Assembly (NCBI GenBank): GCA_001914695.1
Contig: MNCZ01000098.1
Coordinates: 1-33,935, forward strand
Direction of reading: 5' to 3'
Length of the DNA stretch: 33,935 bases
Source: Gammaproteobacteria bacterium 13_2_20CM_66_19
GTDB lineage: Bacteria > Pseudomonadota > Gammaproteobacteria > Steroidobacterales > Steroidobacteraceae
Part shown: one piece after another, positions 1 through 8,190 of the stretch
Position numbering within the stretch: the stretch's first letter is position 1
Layout of the letters: every line of letters begins with the position of its first letter
The notes under the pieces: model-generated
What the model was told of the DNA's origin: nothing
The model's database searches: none
Seen by the model: only the letters and a program-made list of their open reading frames with translations
Position numbers and translations under genes: made by a program

Positions 1-716
<716 letters not shown>

Positions 717-784
717 GAGGTGACCCGTTGACCTGAAAACAGCATGACCGACAAGCACTTACCGCGCGTGCCGGGCTTCGAAAG

Positions 785-900
785 CGGCGTATTGTACGAA
801 ATACTTGACTGCGCCACTAACCGAATATTGCCTGTTCCACACAGGCTCGATTCCGTTGTCCGCTTCGCGCTTCCTCTGCGAGCACCTGCACCAGAATCTC
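785..900 (-). ncRNA. Putative omega RNA scaffold and guide at the tnpB right end
   Basis: In this family the omega RNA overlaps the 3' end of tnpB, ends at the element boundary and takes its guide from the flanking DNA. Here the terminal hairpin GCCTGT-GTGGA-ACAGGC (830-846), the tnpB stop (817-819) and the GTCAA boundary (805-809) are in the expected order, so the guide would be about 20 nt at 804-785. The 5' end is arbitrary. This is an inference from family architecture; no promoter or conserved omega RNA fold was verified. Confidence 0.4.
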
Positions 901-2164
901 TTCCGGGCATGCATCTCCCGCATCCACGCGCAGGTCCCGGTCGTCACGACCGGCCAGCTGGCGAAGACCCTCCGCCAGCAGATTCCGTGCGGCATTGACA
1001 TCGCGGTCGTGCAAGGTCCCGCATTTCGGGCACTTCCACTGCCGCTCATCCAGCCGCAACTCATCGAGCGTGTGCCGGCATGCCGAGCAGGTCTTGCTCG
1101 AGGGGTACCAGCGATCCACCTCGACCAGGATCTTGCCGTACCACTCGCCCTTGTAGGCCAGTTGCCGGCGCACCTCGCTGAACGCCACATCATGGATCGC
1201 GCGGGCGTGTATCCCCCGACCCAGCCCCTTGACGTTCAGGTCCTCGATACAGATCAAATCGAAGTCTCGCACCAGACGCGTAGTAAGCGCGTGCAGGGCG
1301 GCCTGACGCTCTTGCCTCACGTGCGCATGCGCCCGTGCTACCCGCAGCCGTTGCTTCTCACGCCGCCGACTGCCTTTCTGCCGTCGGGCAAGACACCGCT
1401 GCTGCTGACGCAGGTATCTGAGGCGGGCGCGGTAGCGCTTGGGATTCGGGATCTTCTCCCCCGTCGAGAACGCCGCTAGATCCTTAAGTCCCAGATCCAC
1501 CCCCACCAGGCGGTGCGTGATGGGCAACAACGATGTCTCAACTTGCGAACAGAAGCTCACGTGGTAGCGCCCCGTGGCGTCGCGCGAGAGCGTCATCAGC
1601 CCCGGTCGCTCGACTTCAGGGAGCGATTCGGCGAGCTTCAGCGCACCGAGCTTAGGCAGAGTCACCAGCCCGCGCGCCCAAGCCGCCCCCACACCCTGAA
1701 ACCGCAGACTCCCGGAGGTGCTTTTCCCTTTGAACCGGGGGTAACGAGCACGGCGGGCGAAGAAGTTGCGAAATGCCGCATCCTGATCGCGCAGGCACTT
1801 AGTGAGACACGTTGCGGGCACCTGTGCGAGCCACTCGTGGCCCGGGGTTCTCTTCCACTGGGTCAGCCAGCGCGAGACATCATTCCCCGTGAGCGTAAGT
1901 CCGCACTCGCGGTACGCCTCGGAACGGATGGCGAGAGCCGTGTTCCAAAGCCAGCGAGCCGCGCCGAACCATCGGTCGAGCAGCCGGCGCTGAGCGCCGT
2001 TCGGATAGGCTCGAAGGCGGTAGCTTCGCGTGACCGTTCTGATCTGACAATTATATCCTGCCACCAAGTCACTCGCGGGCGAATTCAACGTGCGTTCGTA
2101 TAACAACCCGCGTGGGCGGTAAGAACATACATCCTGCCGCGCTTAAGGGTTAAGCCGACGGGTT
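805..2164 (-). mobile_element. tnpB-only IS200/IS605-type element
   Basis: The element carries only tnpB; no Y1 transposase (tnpA) is present. The proposed left end follows a TTGAC pentamer (minus strand, 2165-2169), a target/TAM sequence known for members of this family. Close to it is a perfect hairpin GCTTAA-CCC-TTAAGC at 2141-2155. The proposed right end is GTCAA at 805-809, preceded by a hairpin GCCTGT-GTGGA-ACAGGC at 830-846 that lies within the end of tnpB. Subterminal hairpins without terminal inverted repeats or target duplications are the family's hallmark. The exact ends are inferred from these signals and not from an empty-site comparison. The insertion lies between the M23 peptidase gene and secA. 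Confidence 0.62.
817..2106 (-). CDS. tnpB: TnpB, RNA-guided endonuclease of IS200/IS605 family
   Basis: The protein has 429 residues from a TTG start. It shows the helix-turn-helix-like N-terminal region (RLRAYPNGAQRRLLDRWFGAARWLWN, about 31-56) and a split RuvC nuclease: D204 in GVDLGLKDL, E288 in ICIEDLNVKG and D369 in HDRDVNAARN. A zinc finger of two CxxC pairs (C340/C343 and C359/C362) lies between the second and third RuvC motifs. All catalytic residues are present, so it looks intact. TnpB proteins are known to cut DNA next to a TAM using an omega RNA copied from the element's right end, which helps the element persist. The TTG at 2106 is the first start; a GTG at 2064 would give an N terminus closer to typical TnpB. 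A TATAAT is present on the minus strand at 2050-2055. Confidence 0.93.
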   Translation of the reverse strand: MLYERTLNSPASDLVAGYNCQIRTVTRSYRLRAYPNGAQRRLLDRWFGAARWLWNTALAIRSEAYRECGLTLTGNDVSRWLTQWKRTPGHEWLAQVPATCLTKCLRDQDAAFRNFFARRARYPRFKGKSTSGSLRFQGVGAAWARGLVTLPKLGALKLAESLPEVERPGLMTLSRDATGRYHVSFCSQVETSLLPITHRLVGVDLGLKDLAAFSTGEKIPNPKRYRARLRYLRQQQRCLARRQKGSRRREKQRLRVARAHAHVRQERQAALHALTTRLVRDFDLICIEDLNVKGLGRGIHARAIHDVAFSEVRRQLAYKGEWYGKILVEVDRWYPSSKTCSACRHTLDELRLDERQWKCPKCGTLHDRDVNAARNLLAEGLRQLAGRDDRDLRVDAGDACPEEILVQVLAEEARSGQRNRACVEQAIFG

Positions 2165-2290
2165 GTCAACGTACTTGGGACCGGCCGGCGCCAAATTGGT
2201 TCTGGGCCCCGGGAGCTCATTGGTCGGGGGACCGCTTCCAGGAGTCCGATTGGCGGCTCGACGCAGCGGCGAATGGAGGGCGATAGGCGC

Positions 2291-2326
2291 GATCGCGGCA
2301 CGCCCAAACGGAGCGTGGCCGCGATC
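2291..2326 (-). terminator. Strong hairpin at the stop codon of the M23 peptidase gene
   Basis: On the minus strand GATCGCGGC(C)ACGC pairs with GCGTGCCGCGATC around a 9-nt loop, giving a 13-bp stem with one bulged C. The stem starts inside the TGA stop codon. There is no U-tract after it, so it is either a weak or Rho-assisted terminator or an mRNA 3'-end stabiliser. The remainder of 2165-2290 shows no gene. Confidence 0.45.
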
Positions 2327-3242
2327 AGTGGCCGATGAAGGAGAGCGGATTCACCTGGCGGCCGTTGCGCAGCACTTCGAAGTGCACGTGCGGTCCGGTC
2401 GAGCGGCCGGTCGAGCCCATGAGCGCGACGGACTCGCCGCGCTTCACCATCTGGCCGACGGCGACCAGCGTGCGCTGGTTGTGGGCGTAGCGGGTGACGT
2501 AGCCGTCCCCGTGACTGATCTCGACGAGCTTGCCGAAGCCCGAGCGCTCGCCCGCCCAGGTGACCACGCCTTCCGCGACCGCGACCACCTTGTCGCCCAT
2601 CGCACCGGCGAAATCCACGCCCTTGTGGAAGGCCTCGCGGCCGTCGAAGGGGTCGGCGCGCTCGCCGAAGTAGGAGGAGATGAAGCCGCGGGCGACCGGG
2701 CGCCCCTCGGGATGAATGTCCTCTTTCAGCTCCTGCGCGAGAATGACGTTCTCGAGCGCGGCGAGCTGCGAGTCGCGCAGGTTCACGCGTTGCTCGAGCT
2801 GCGCGAGCATCTGCGTGAGATCGGGGATCCCGGCGCTCACGCCCTCGCCGTCGTTCTCGGGCCCGCCGCTCGGCGGGGCGACGTCGAAATTGAACTCGCG
2901 GCTGTCGATGTCGGCCATCTCGGTGAGGCGCCGGCCGAGGGCATCGAGCCGGATGACGTGCGCATTCATCGCACCGAGGCGCATCGCCATGGCGTCGACG
3001 CGCAGTTGCAGCTGTTGCTTGAGGTCTGCGAGCTGCTTCTTCTGCTCGGCCAGGACGTTCCCGAAGCGGGGAATGTCGGAGAGCATGCCGCGCTGGTGGG
3101 CGCCGAGGCCGTACTGGAGGCCGAGTGCGAAGGCGCCGCCGAGAACGAGCAGTGTCAGCGCCGCCACCACGCTCAACGTGAGCGGCCGCGCGAGATTCAG
3201 CTGTCGCGCCTTGCCCTTGCGTCTCAGGAAAATGATGTTCAT
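2325..3242 (-). CDS. Membrane-anchored LytM/M23 family peptidoglycan metallopeptidase
   Basis: The 305-residue protein has a basic N terminus, one membrane segment (about 20-42), coiled-coil-rich stretches (about 64-110 and 143-173) and a C-terminal M23 domain (about 185-303). The zinc and catalytic residues are in place: H206 and D210 in HKGVDFAG, H254 in YAHN, and H285/H287 in HVHFEV. That makes it a plausible active endopeptidase cutting peptide cross-links, anchored in the inner membrane and facing the periplasm. Homologues lie next to secA in Pseudomonas-type genomes. ATG at 3242 is the natural start. The 5' leader carries a c-di-GMP-I riboswitch, so expression is probably tied to the second messenger. 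An activator role through a degenerate site is unlikely because all ligands are conserved. Confidence 0.93.
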   Translation of the reverse strand: MNIIFLRRKGKARQLNLARPLTLSVVAALTLLVLGGAFALGLQYGLGAHQRGMLSDIPRFGNVLAEQKKQLADLKQQLQLRVDAMAMRLGAMNAHVIRLDALGRRLTEMADIDSREFNFDVAPPSGGPENDGEGVSAGIPDLTQMLAQLEQRVNLRDSQLAALENVILAQELKEDIHPEGRPVARGFISSYFGERADPFDGREAFHKGVDFAGAMGDKVVAVAEGVVTWAGERSGFGKLVEISHGDGYVTRYAHNQRTLVAVGQMVKRGESVALMGSTGRSTGPHVHFEVLRNGRQVNPLSFIGH

Positions 3243-3253
3243 GCAGTGCGTTC

Positions 3254-3282
3254 TTGCCTAAGGGTCCAAAGTCGGCAGGCAA
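3254..3282 (-). promoter_or_regulatory. Possible expression platform hairpin in front of the M23 gene
   Basis: Just upstream of the ATG (3242) the leader can form UUGCCU (3282-3277) paired with AGGCAA (3259-3254). This would mask the only AGG-type ribosome-binding sequence before the start. The aptamer's own 3' P1 strand also ends in GGUUGCC, which could compete for the same AGGCAA. This is a hand-folded proposal. Confidence 0.35.
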
Positions 3283-3347
3283 CGCCAGCTGGGGTCTACG
3301 AGCCATGCCCGAGCGTTAAGCGCCCTGTTCTCTTTCGAAACTCGATA

Positions 3348-3436
3348 CCATGCTGGCAACCCCGCTGTCATAGCTCCTCGCTTTAGACCGGTGGCTTTGC
3401 GTCCCCGCCTTTCGGCGGGTTTGCCCATTAGCAGCA
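3348..3436 (-). promoter_or_regulatory. Cyclic-di-GMP-I (GEMM-I) riboswitch
   Basis: Read on the minus strand, the leader contains the conserved GEMM core in order: GGGCAAACC, a six-pair P2 stem CCCGCC closed by a GAAA tetraloop (3404-3419), GGGACGCAAAGCC, then GGUCUAAAGC...GCUAUGACAGC (tetraloop receptor and P3) and GCGGGGUUGCC. P1 is closed by UGCU (3433-3430) with AGCA (3354-3351). These are the signature elements of the Vc2-type aptamer, and the G at the usual ligand-contact position suggests c-di-GMP rather than cGAMP, subject to alignment. The aptamer lies about 105 nt before the M23 peptidase ATG and is transcribed with it. It is antisense to the DNA just before dciA. Confidence 0.92.
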
Positions 3437-3444
3437 AGGGCAAT

Positions 3445-3810
3445 ATGCCGAAGAAGATGGCACGAAACAAGCGTGGCAGATCGGCAATGAGGACTGCGGC
3501 AGGTCCCGGCCGCACGCGGACTCATTCTGTAAAGGAGCTTTTGTCAAGCGGCGCGCCCGCTCTGACGCGCGTCACAGATCAGGCCGCGCGCGCGAGCTTC
3601 TGGAGCGGCTGGCTGTGTCGTCATCTGCCGACAGACCTCGCGCCCACCGTATCCGGCGTCGTCGAGCGCGAGGGCACGCTCGTGATTTTCGCGGCCTCGG
3701 CGGCCTGGTGTGCGCGGCTGCGTTACGCGCTCGAGGAGCTCGAGCCCGAGATCCGTGCCGACTTTCCCGCGCTCACCGCGATCAGCGTGCGTGTGCGTCC
3801 GCGCGGCTGA
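3445..3810 (+). CDS. dciA: DciA-like protein (DUF721), replicative helicase loader family
   Basis: The C-terminal part carries the DUF721 pattern: a helix-rich region around WLCRHLPTDLAPTVSGVV, then GTLVIFAASAAWCARLRYALEEL and an ending TAISVRVRPRG. DciA proteins recruit or load the replicative helicase DnaB in bacteria that lack DnaC, and the gene commonly sits between lpxC and the secA-linked M23 gene in gammaproteobacteria. From the ATG at 3445 (preceded by AAGGGC) the protein has 121 residues. A GTG at 3391 would put the start inside the riboswitch and is unlikely; an ATG at 3487 is also possible. The gene is convergent with lpxC, with 20 bp between the stops, and divergent from the M23 gene. 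Confidence 0.78.
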   Translation: MPKKMARNKRGRSAMRTAAGPGRTRTHSVKELLSSGAPALTRVTDQAARASFWSGWLCRHLPTDLAPTVSGVVEREGTLVIFAASAAWCARLRYALEELEPEIRADFPALTAISVRVRPRG

Positions 3811-3830
3811 GCGCAGCGCGCGTTTGGCAC

Positions 3831-4757
3831 TCAGCCCCGGGGCGGGTGGTGCAGAGCCGGCCCTTCGATATAGGAGATCGGTGCGTCCGCATAGCGCTCG
3901 AACACCACTTCCTCCCAGGTCGAGGCGTCCGCGAGCAGCGAGCGCAGGAGCTTGTTGTTGAGCGCGTGCCCGGACTTGTAGCCGCTGAACTCGCCGATGA
4001 GGCTGTGACCGAGCAGGTACAGGTCACCGATCGCGTCGAGGATCTTGTGTTTGACGAACTCGTCCTCGTAGCGCAAGCCGTCCTCGTTCAAGACGCGGAA
4101 GTCATCGAGCACGATCGCGTTGTCGAGACTCCCGCCGAGCGCGAGGTTCCGCGCGCGCAGCGTCTCGAGGTCCCGCATGAAGCCGAAGGTGCGCGCCCGG
4201 CTGACTTCCTTCAGGAACGAGGTGGTGGAGAAATCCATGGACGCGCGTTGCGAGCGGCGCTTGAAGACCGGGTGGTTGAACTCGATCTCGAAGTTCACCT
4301 TGAAGCCGTCGAAGGGATCGAACTGCGCCCACTTGTCCCCGTCCTCGACGCGCAGCCGCTTCTTCACGCGGATGAAGCGTTTCGGCCGGCGCTGCTCCTC
4401 GATGCCCGCCGACTGCAGCAGGAACACGAAGGGCCCCGCGCTGCCGTCCATGATCGGCACTTCCGCGGCGGAGAGCTCCACGACCGCGTTGTCGATGCCG
4501 AGTCCCGCGAACGCCGACAGCAGGTGCTCGACCGTCGAGACGCGCGACTCGCCCCGGCCGAGCGTCGTGCCGAGCACGGTATCGCGGACGTTCTCCGCAT
4601 GCGCGCGGATGTCCACGGGGTCCGGCAGGTCGGTGCGCCGGAAGATGATGCCCTCGTCGGGGCCTGCGGGGCGCAAGGTCATCAGGACCTTCTTGCCCGT
4701 GTGCAGGCCGACACCGGTGGCGCGAATCGAGTTTTTCAGCGTCCGTTGTCCGACCAT
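3831..4757 (-). CDS. lpxC: UDP-3-O-acyl-N-acetylglucosamine deacetylase
   Basis: LpxC is the zinc-dependent deacetylase that makes the first committed step of lipid A synthesis in the cytoplasm. The 308-residue product matches the family length. It opens with [19 protein letters not shown] and shows the zinc ligands H78 (VEHLLSAF), H237 and D241 ([10 protein letters not shown]), with catalytic H264 in SGHALNN. It is the last gene of the dcw block, separated from ftsZ by 129 bp. AAAGGAA lies about 14 nt before the ATG. Its position after ftsZ couples outer-membrane and septum synthesis at the gene-order level, as in E. coli. Nothing is missing. Confidence 0.97.
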   Translation of the reverse strand: MVGQRTLKNSIRATGVGLHTGKKVLMTLRPAGPDEGIIFRRTDLPDPVDIRAHAENVRDTVLGTTLGRGESRVSTVEHLLSAFAGLGIDNAVVELSAAEVPIMDGSAGPFVFLLQSAGIEEQRRPKRFIRVKKRLRVEDGDKWAQFDPFDGFKVNFEIEFNHPVFKRRSQRASMDFSTTSFLKEVSRARTFGFMRDLETLRARNLALGGSLDNAIVLDDFRVLNEDGLRYEDEFVKHKILDAIGDLYLLGHSLIGEFSGYKSGHALNNKLLRSLLADASTWEEVVFERYADAPISYIEGPALHHPPRG

Positions 4758-4886
4758 GCGTGCTGGCGTGTTCCTTTACCGACCGCGCACTTGCGCTGCA
4801 CATCGGGGTCGATGCCGACAGAGAGACCGCCGGTACGCCGGCCCCTCCCCCAAGGCGCTCTCTATAAGGCGCGCTACCGTATCACA
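4758..4886 (-). promoter_or_regulatory. ftsZ-lpxC intergenic region with small hairpin
   Basis: This 129-bp gap holds a GC-rich hairpin GCCGG-CGTA-CCGGC (4829-4842) without a U-tract, and a TTATAG hexamer before it on the minus strand. A separate lpxC promoter or a partial attenuator could lie here, but the -35 region is poor. Evidence is weak. Confidence 0.3.
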
Positions 4887-6092
4887 TCAGTCGGCCTGCC
4901 GCCGCAGGAAAGCCGGGATATCGAGCACGTCCTCCGGGTCGGCATCGGTGCGCAGCCCGTCTCCGACCGCCCGTTGGCGCTGCACGGTCGGCTTGTCGAG
5001 CGCGGCGTAATCGCTGCTCGACAGGGGGCGCCGGACCATGCGCATGTGCGGCTCGGCGCGCAGCTCGCGCGGGTCGGCTCGGCCCGCAAACTCGCGCTCG
5101 CGGGGTTGAGTGAGGGGCGAGCGCACTGCAGCAGCGGGCCGGCCCAGACCCGTTGCCACGACGGTCACGCGCACCTGGTTGTCGAGCTCCGGATCGATGA
5201 CCGTGCCGACCACCACGGTGGCGTCGTCCGAGGCGAACTGCTTGACGATCTGACCGACTTCCTGGAATTCGCCGATCGAGAGGTCCATGCCGGCGCTGAC
5301 GTTCACGAGAATGCCGTGAGCGCCGGCGAGGTTGATGTCCTCGAGGAGCGGCGAGGAGACTGCGGCCTCGGCCGCCGCGCGCGCCCGGCCCTCCCCGCTC
5401 GCGGCGCCCGATCCCATCATCGCCATGCCGGTCTCCGCCATGACCGTGCGCACGTCGGCGAAGTCGACGTTGATCAGGCCCGGACGGGTGATGAGCTCGG
5501 CGATGCCCTGCACTGCGCCCTGCAACACCTGGTTCGCCGCCTTGAAGGCGTCGAGGAGCGTGGTCTGCGGACCCAACACGGTCAACAGCTTCTGGTTGGG
5601 AATGGTAATCAGCGAGTCGCAGAACTTGGATAGCTCGGCGATGCCGTTGTCGGCGACGCAGGCGCGCTTGTTGCCCTCCATCTCGAAGGGCTTGGTCACC
5701 ACCGCGACCGTGAGAATGCCGAGCTCATGCGCCACCTGAGCGACCACGGGAGCCGCTCCCGTGCCGGTGCCGCCGCCCATGCCGGCGGTGATGAACAGCA
5801 TGTCGCAGCCCTCGACCAGCTCGACGATGCGGTCGCGGTCCTCCATCGCCGCCTGACGGCCGACTTCCGGGTCGGCGCCCGCCCCCAGCCCCTTGGTGAT
5901 GTTGCAGCCGATCTGCAGCGCCGTCTTCACCTTGGCGTGCTTCAAGGCCTGCGAATCGGTGTTGACGCACATGAACTCCACGCCGTCGATACCGGCGGTC
6001 ACCATATGCGCCACGGCGTTGCCGCCGCCCCCACCCACGCCGATCACCTTGATCACGGCGCTCTGACTGTACGCGTCCATCAGTTCAAACAT
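4887..6092 (-). CDS. ftsZ: Cell division protein FtsZ
   Basis: FtsZ is the tubulin-like GTPase that forms the Z ring at the division site. The 401-residue protein has the tubulin signature GGGTGTG (106-112), the N-terminal Rossmann-like start IKVIGVGGGGGNAV (14-26), and a conserved C-terminal tail DVLDIPAFLRRQ that binds FtsA and ZipA-type partners. The linker between the core and the tail (about 320-380) is variable as usual. The ATG at 6092 has a good AAGGAG about 9 nt upstream. It follows ftsA after a 78-bp gap containing a tandem repeat, so it may have its own promoter as in other dcw clusters. Confidence 0.98.
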   Translation of the reverse strand: MFELMDAYSQSAVIKVIGVGGGGGNAVAHMVTAGIDGVEFMCVNTDSQALKHAKVKTALQIGCNITKGLGAGADPEVGRQAAMEDRDRIVELVEGCDMLFITAGMGGGTGTGAAPVVAQVAHELGILTVAVVTKPFEMEGNKRACVADNGIAELSKFCDSLITIPNQKLLTVLGPQTTLLDAFKAANQVLQGAVQGIAELITRPGLINVDFADVRTVMAETGMAMMGSGAASGEGRARAAAEAAVSSPLLEDINLAGAHGILVNVSAGMDLSIGEFQEVGQIVKQFASDDATVVVGTVIDPELDNQVRVTVVATGLGRPAAAVRSPLTQPREREFAGRADPRELRAEPHMRMVRRPLSSSDYAALDKPTVQRQRAVGDGLRTDADPEDVLDIPAFLRRQAD

Positions 6093-6130
6093 GGTCGTCG
6101 CTCCTTACAGGAATACAAACGGTTGGTTGA

Positions 6131-6166
6131 GTCGTTCTTGGCTCTGTCGTCGTTGTTGGCTCTGTC
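6131..6166. repeat. 18-bp tandem duplication between ftsA and ftsZ
   Basis: Two head-to-tail 18-bp units, GTCGTTCTTGGCTCTGTC and GTCGTTGTTGGCTCTGTC, differ at one base. They fill much of the short ftsA-ftsZ gap, directly upstream of the ftsZ ribosome-binding site. Confidence 0.85.
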
Positions 6167-6170
6167 AGCT

Positions 6171-7406
6171 TCAAAAGTTGCCCTGGAACCACGAACGCAT
6201 GCGCTCGAGCACCGACTTGCCGTTCCCGCCGAAGGAACGCCCGCGGTGCACGGGCAGCACGTTGTCGCGCGCGTAGAGCAGCAGCCCCACGCCGGTGGAA
6301 AAGATCGGATTGCGCACCACGTCGGTGAGGCCCCGCACGCTCTGCGGGACGCCGAGACGCACCGGCACGTGGAACACCTCCTCGGCGAGCTCGATCGCGC
6401 CTTCCATCTTGGCGCTGCCACCGGTGAGCACGACGCCGGCCGCGATCACTTCCTCCAAGCCGCTGCGCCGCAGCTCCTCGTGCACGAGTCCGAACAGCTC
6501 CTCGTAGCGCGGCTCGACGATCTCGGCGAGCGTCTGGCGCGCGAGACGGCGCGCGGGGCGCTCGCCGACGCTCGGCACCTCGATGCTCTCGTCGGGGTTG
6601 GCGAGCTGCGACAGCGCGCAGGCGTAGCGGATCTTGATGTCCTCGGCATACTGGGTCGGTGTGCGCATCGAGACCGCGATGTCGTTGGTGACCTGGTCGC
6701 CGGCGATCGGGATGACCGCGGTGTGACGGATCGCCCCGCTCGAGAACACCGCGAGGTCCGTGGTGCCGCCGCCGATGTCGACGAGACAGACTCCGAGCTC
6801 CTTCTCGTCCTCGGTGAGGACCGCGAAGCTGGACGCGAGCTGCTCGAGCACCACGTCATCCACGTCGAGCCCGCAGCGCTGGATGCACTTCTCGATGTTC
6901 TGCGCCGCGGAATCCGCCCCGGTGACGATGTGCACCTTCGCCTCGAGACGCACGCCCGACATGCCGATCGGGTCGCGGATGCCCTCCTGACCGTCGACGA
7001 TGAACTCCTGCGGCAGCACGTGCAGGATCTTCTGGTCCGCGGGTATCGCGACGGCCTTGGCGGCGTCGATGACGTGCTCGACATCGCCGTGGCTCACCTC
7101 CTTGTCGCGCACTCCGACCACGCCGTGGGAGTTGAGGCTCCTCACGTGGGAGCCCGCGATGCCGGCGAACACCGAGTGGATCTCGCAGCCGGCCATGAGC
7201 TCGGCCTCCTCGACCGCGCGCTGGATCGACTGCACGGTCGACTCGATGTTGACCACGACACCTTTCTTCAGGCCGCGCGAGGGCTGTGAGCCGAGGCCCA
7301 AGAGCTCGATCGATCCATCGAGCCCCACCTCGCCCACCAGCGCCACCACCTTCGAGGTGCCGATGTCGAGACCGACGATGAGGTTGCGTTCCGCACGCTT
7401 AAGCAT
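6171..7406 (-). CDS. ftsA: Cell division protein FtsA
   Basis: FtsA is the actin-like ATPase that tethers FtsZ to the membrane and recruits later division proteins. The 411-residue product starts MLKRAERNLIVGLDIGTSKVVALVGE, which contains the phosphate-1 motif of the actin fold. VDIGGGTTDLAVF is the phosphate-2 motif and VVLTGGSAKMEG the adenosine motif. It ends in a short amphipathic helix (VLERMRSWFQGNF) that would be the membrane-targeting sequence. The ATG at 7406 overlaps the ftsQ stop by 8 bp, which supports this start over in-frame codons further upstream inside ftsQ. Confidence 0.98.
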   Translation of the reverse strand: MLKRAERNLIVGLDIGTSKVVALVGEVGLDGSIELLGLGSQPSRGLKKGVVVNIESTVQSIQRAVEEAELMAGCEIHSVFAGIAGSHVRSLNSHGVVGVRDKEVSHGDVEHVIDAAKAVAIPADQKILHVLPQEFIVDGQEGIRDPIGMSGVRLEAKVHIVTGADSAAQNIEKCIQRCGLDVDDVVLEQLASSFAVLTEDEKELGVCLVDIGGGTTDLAVFSSGAIRHTAVIPIAGDQVTNDIAVSMRTPTQYAEDIKIRYACALSQLANPDESIEVPSVGERPARRLARQTLAEIVEPRYEELFGLVHEELRRSGLEEVIAAGVVLTGGSAKMEGAIELAEEVFHVPVRLGVPQSVRGLTDVVRNPIFSTGVGLLLYARDNVLPVHRGRSFGGNGKSVLERMRSWFQGNF

Positions 7407-8184
7407 CGTGACCACCTTCGCGACCGGGCACGCGCGCGGCGGCGCCGCGCCAGCCGATGGCAAACCCGTTCGTGTAACGCATGTCCACGTAGGCAATCTC
7501 GTCGCCGCGCTGCGTGACGAGCTTCAGCGCGGTGCTCATGAATTTCTCGAAGCGCTCGTCCACCTGGCGCCGCCCGAGCCGCACGGTGATGCCGTTGGCC
7601 AGATCGAATTCCCAGGCGCCGCGCGCATCGAGGCGCAGCGCCGTGAGCCGCAGCCCCGCCTGCGCCAGTCGCCCCTCGGCGGCGAGATAACGCTGCGCCA
7701 CCACCGACTCCTTGCCTTCGGGACCCTCGAGCCGTGCGAGCTCGGGCGGAATGTGGTGCGCGTCCGGGTCGAAGAGCTCACCGCGCGTGTTGAGGAGGCC
7801 GTGCTCGCCCCAGCGGGCTGCGGCGCTCTGCTCGACGACCAGCACGGCAAGTCCCCGCGGCCAGAATCGCTCGACACTCACCGCCTCCACCCACGGGAGC
7901 TTATGGATGGCGCGGCGCACCGCGGCGAGGTCCACCGAGAGCAGGCCCACGCCGTGCAGCGTTCCTTTCACCGCGCGCTCGACGTCGACCGGCGCGACGC
8001 GCTGGAAGCGCCCGGTGACCGCGACCGTCTCGATCGGTTGATCGAACGCCCACGACACGGCGCTTGCGAGCGCGGCAACGCCCGCCACCGTGCCGAGCGT
8101 GAGTCCCACGGCGCGCCAGTTGGTCGCGGGCGCCTTGAGCGCGCGCTCGGTGGGTCTGCGGCGGTTCCTGGGTCGTCCGAACAT
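7399..8184 (-). CDS. ftsQ: Cell division protein FtsQ
   Basis: FtsQ is the bitopic inner-membrane protein that joins FtsB and FtsL and links early and late divisome proteins. The 261-residue product has a basic cytoplasmic N terminus, one membrane segment (about 24-46), a POTRA domain beginning at IETVAVTGRFQRV, and the FtsQ beta domain with WVEAVSVERFWPRGLAVLVVEQ and, near the C terminus, IAYVDMRYTNGFAIGW. The ATG at 8184 lies 6 bp after the ddl stop. The order and close spacing fit one translational unit with ddl, ftsA and ftsZ. Confidence 0.96.
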   Translation of the reverse strand: MFGRPRNRRRPTERALKAPATNWRAVGLTLGTVAGVAALASAVSWAFDQPIETVAVTGRFQRVAPVDVERAVKGTLHGVGLLSVDLAAVRRAIHKLPWVEAVSVERFWPRGLAVLVVEQSAAARWGEHGLLNTRGELFDPDAHHIPPELARLEGPEGKESVVAQRYLAAEGRLAQAGLRLTALRLDARGAWEFDLANGITVRLGRRQVDERFEKFMSTALKLVTQRGDEIAYVDMRYTNGFAIGWRGAAARVPGREGGHDA

Positions 8185-8190
8185 GACTTC

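Noticed and set aside
805-1479. Plus-strand ORF of 224 codons inside tnpB
   Set aside because: It is antisense to intact tnpB and has no family features.
3404-3419. Plus-strand hairpin CCCGCC-TTTC-GGCGGG followed by TTT, resembling an intrinsic terminator
   Set aside because: It is the P2 stem of the minus-strand GEMM-I riboswitch; its loop reads GAAA on that strand and the flanking conserved bases fit the aptamer.
3615-5633. Long plus-strand open frame of 672 codons antisense to lpxC and ftsZ
   Set aside because: It is a GC-bias shadow of real minus-strand genes, with low-complexity A/R/E/H-rich composition and no recognisable domain.
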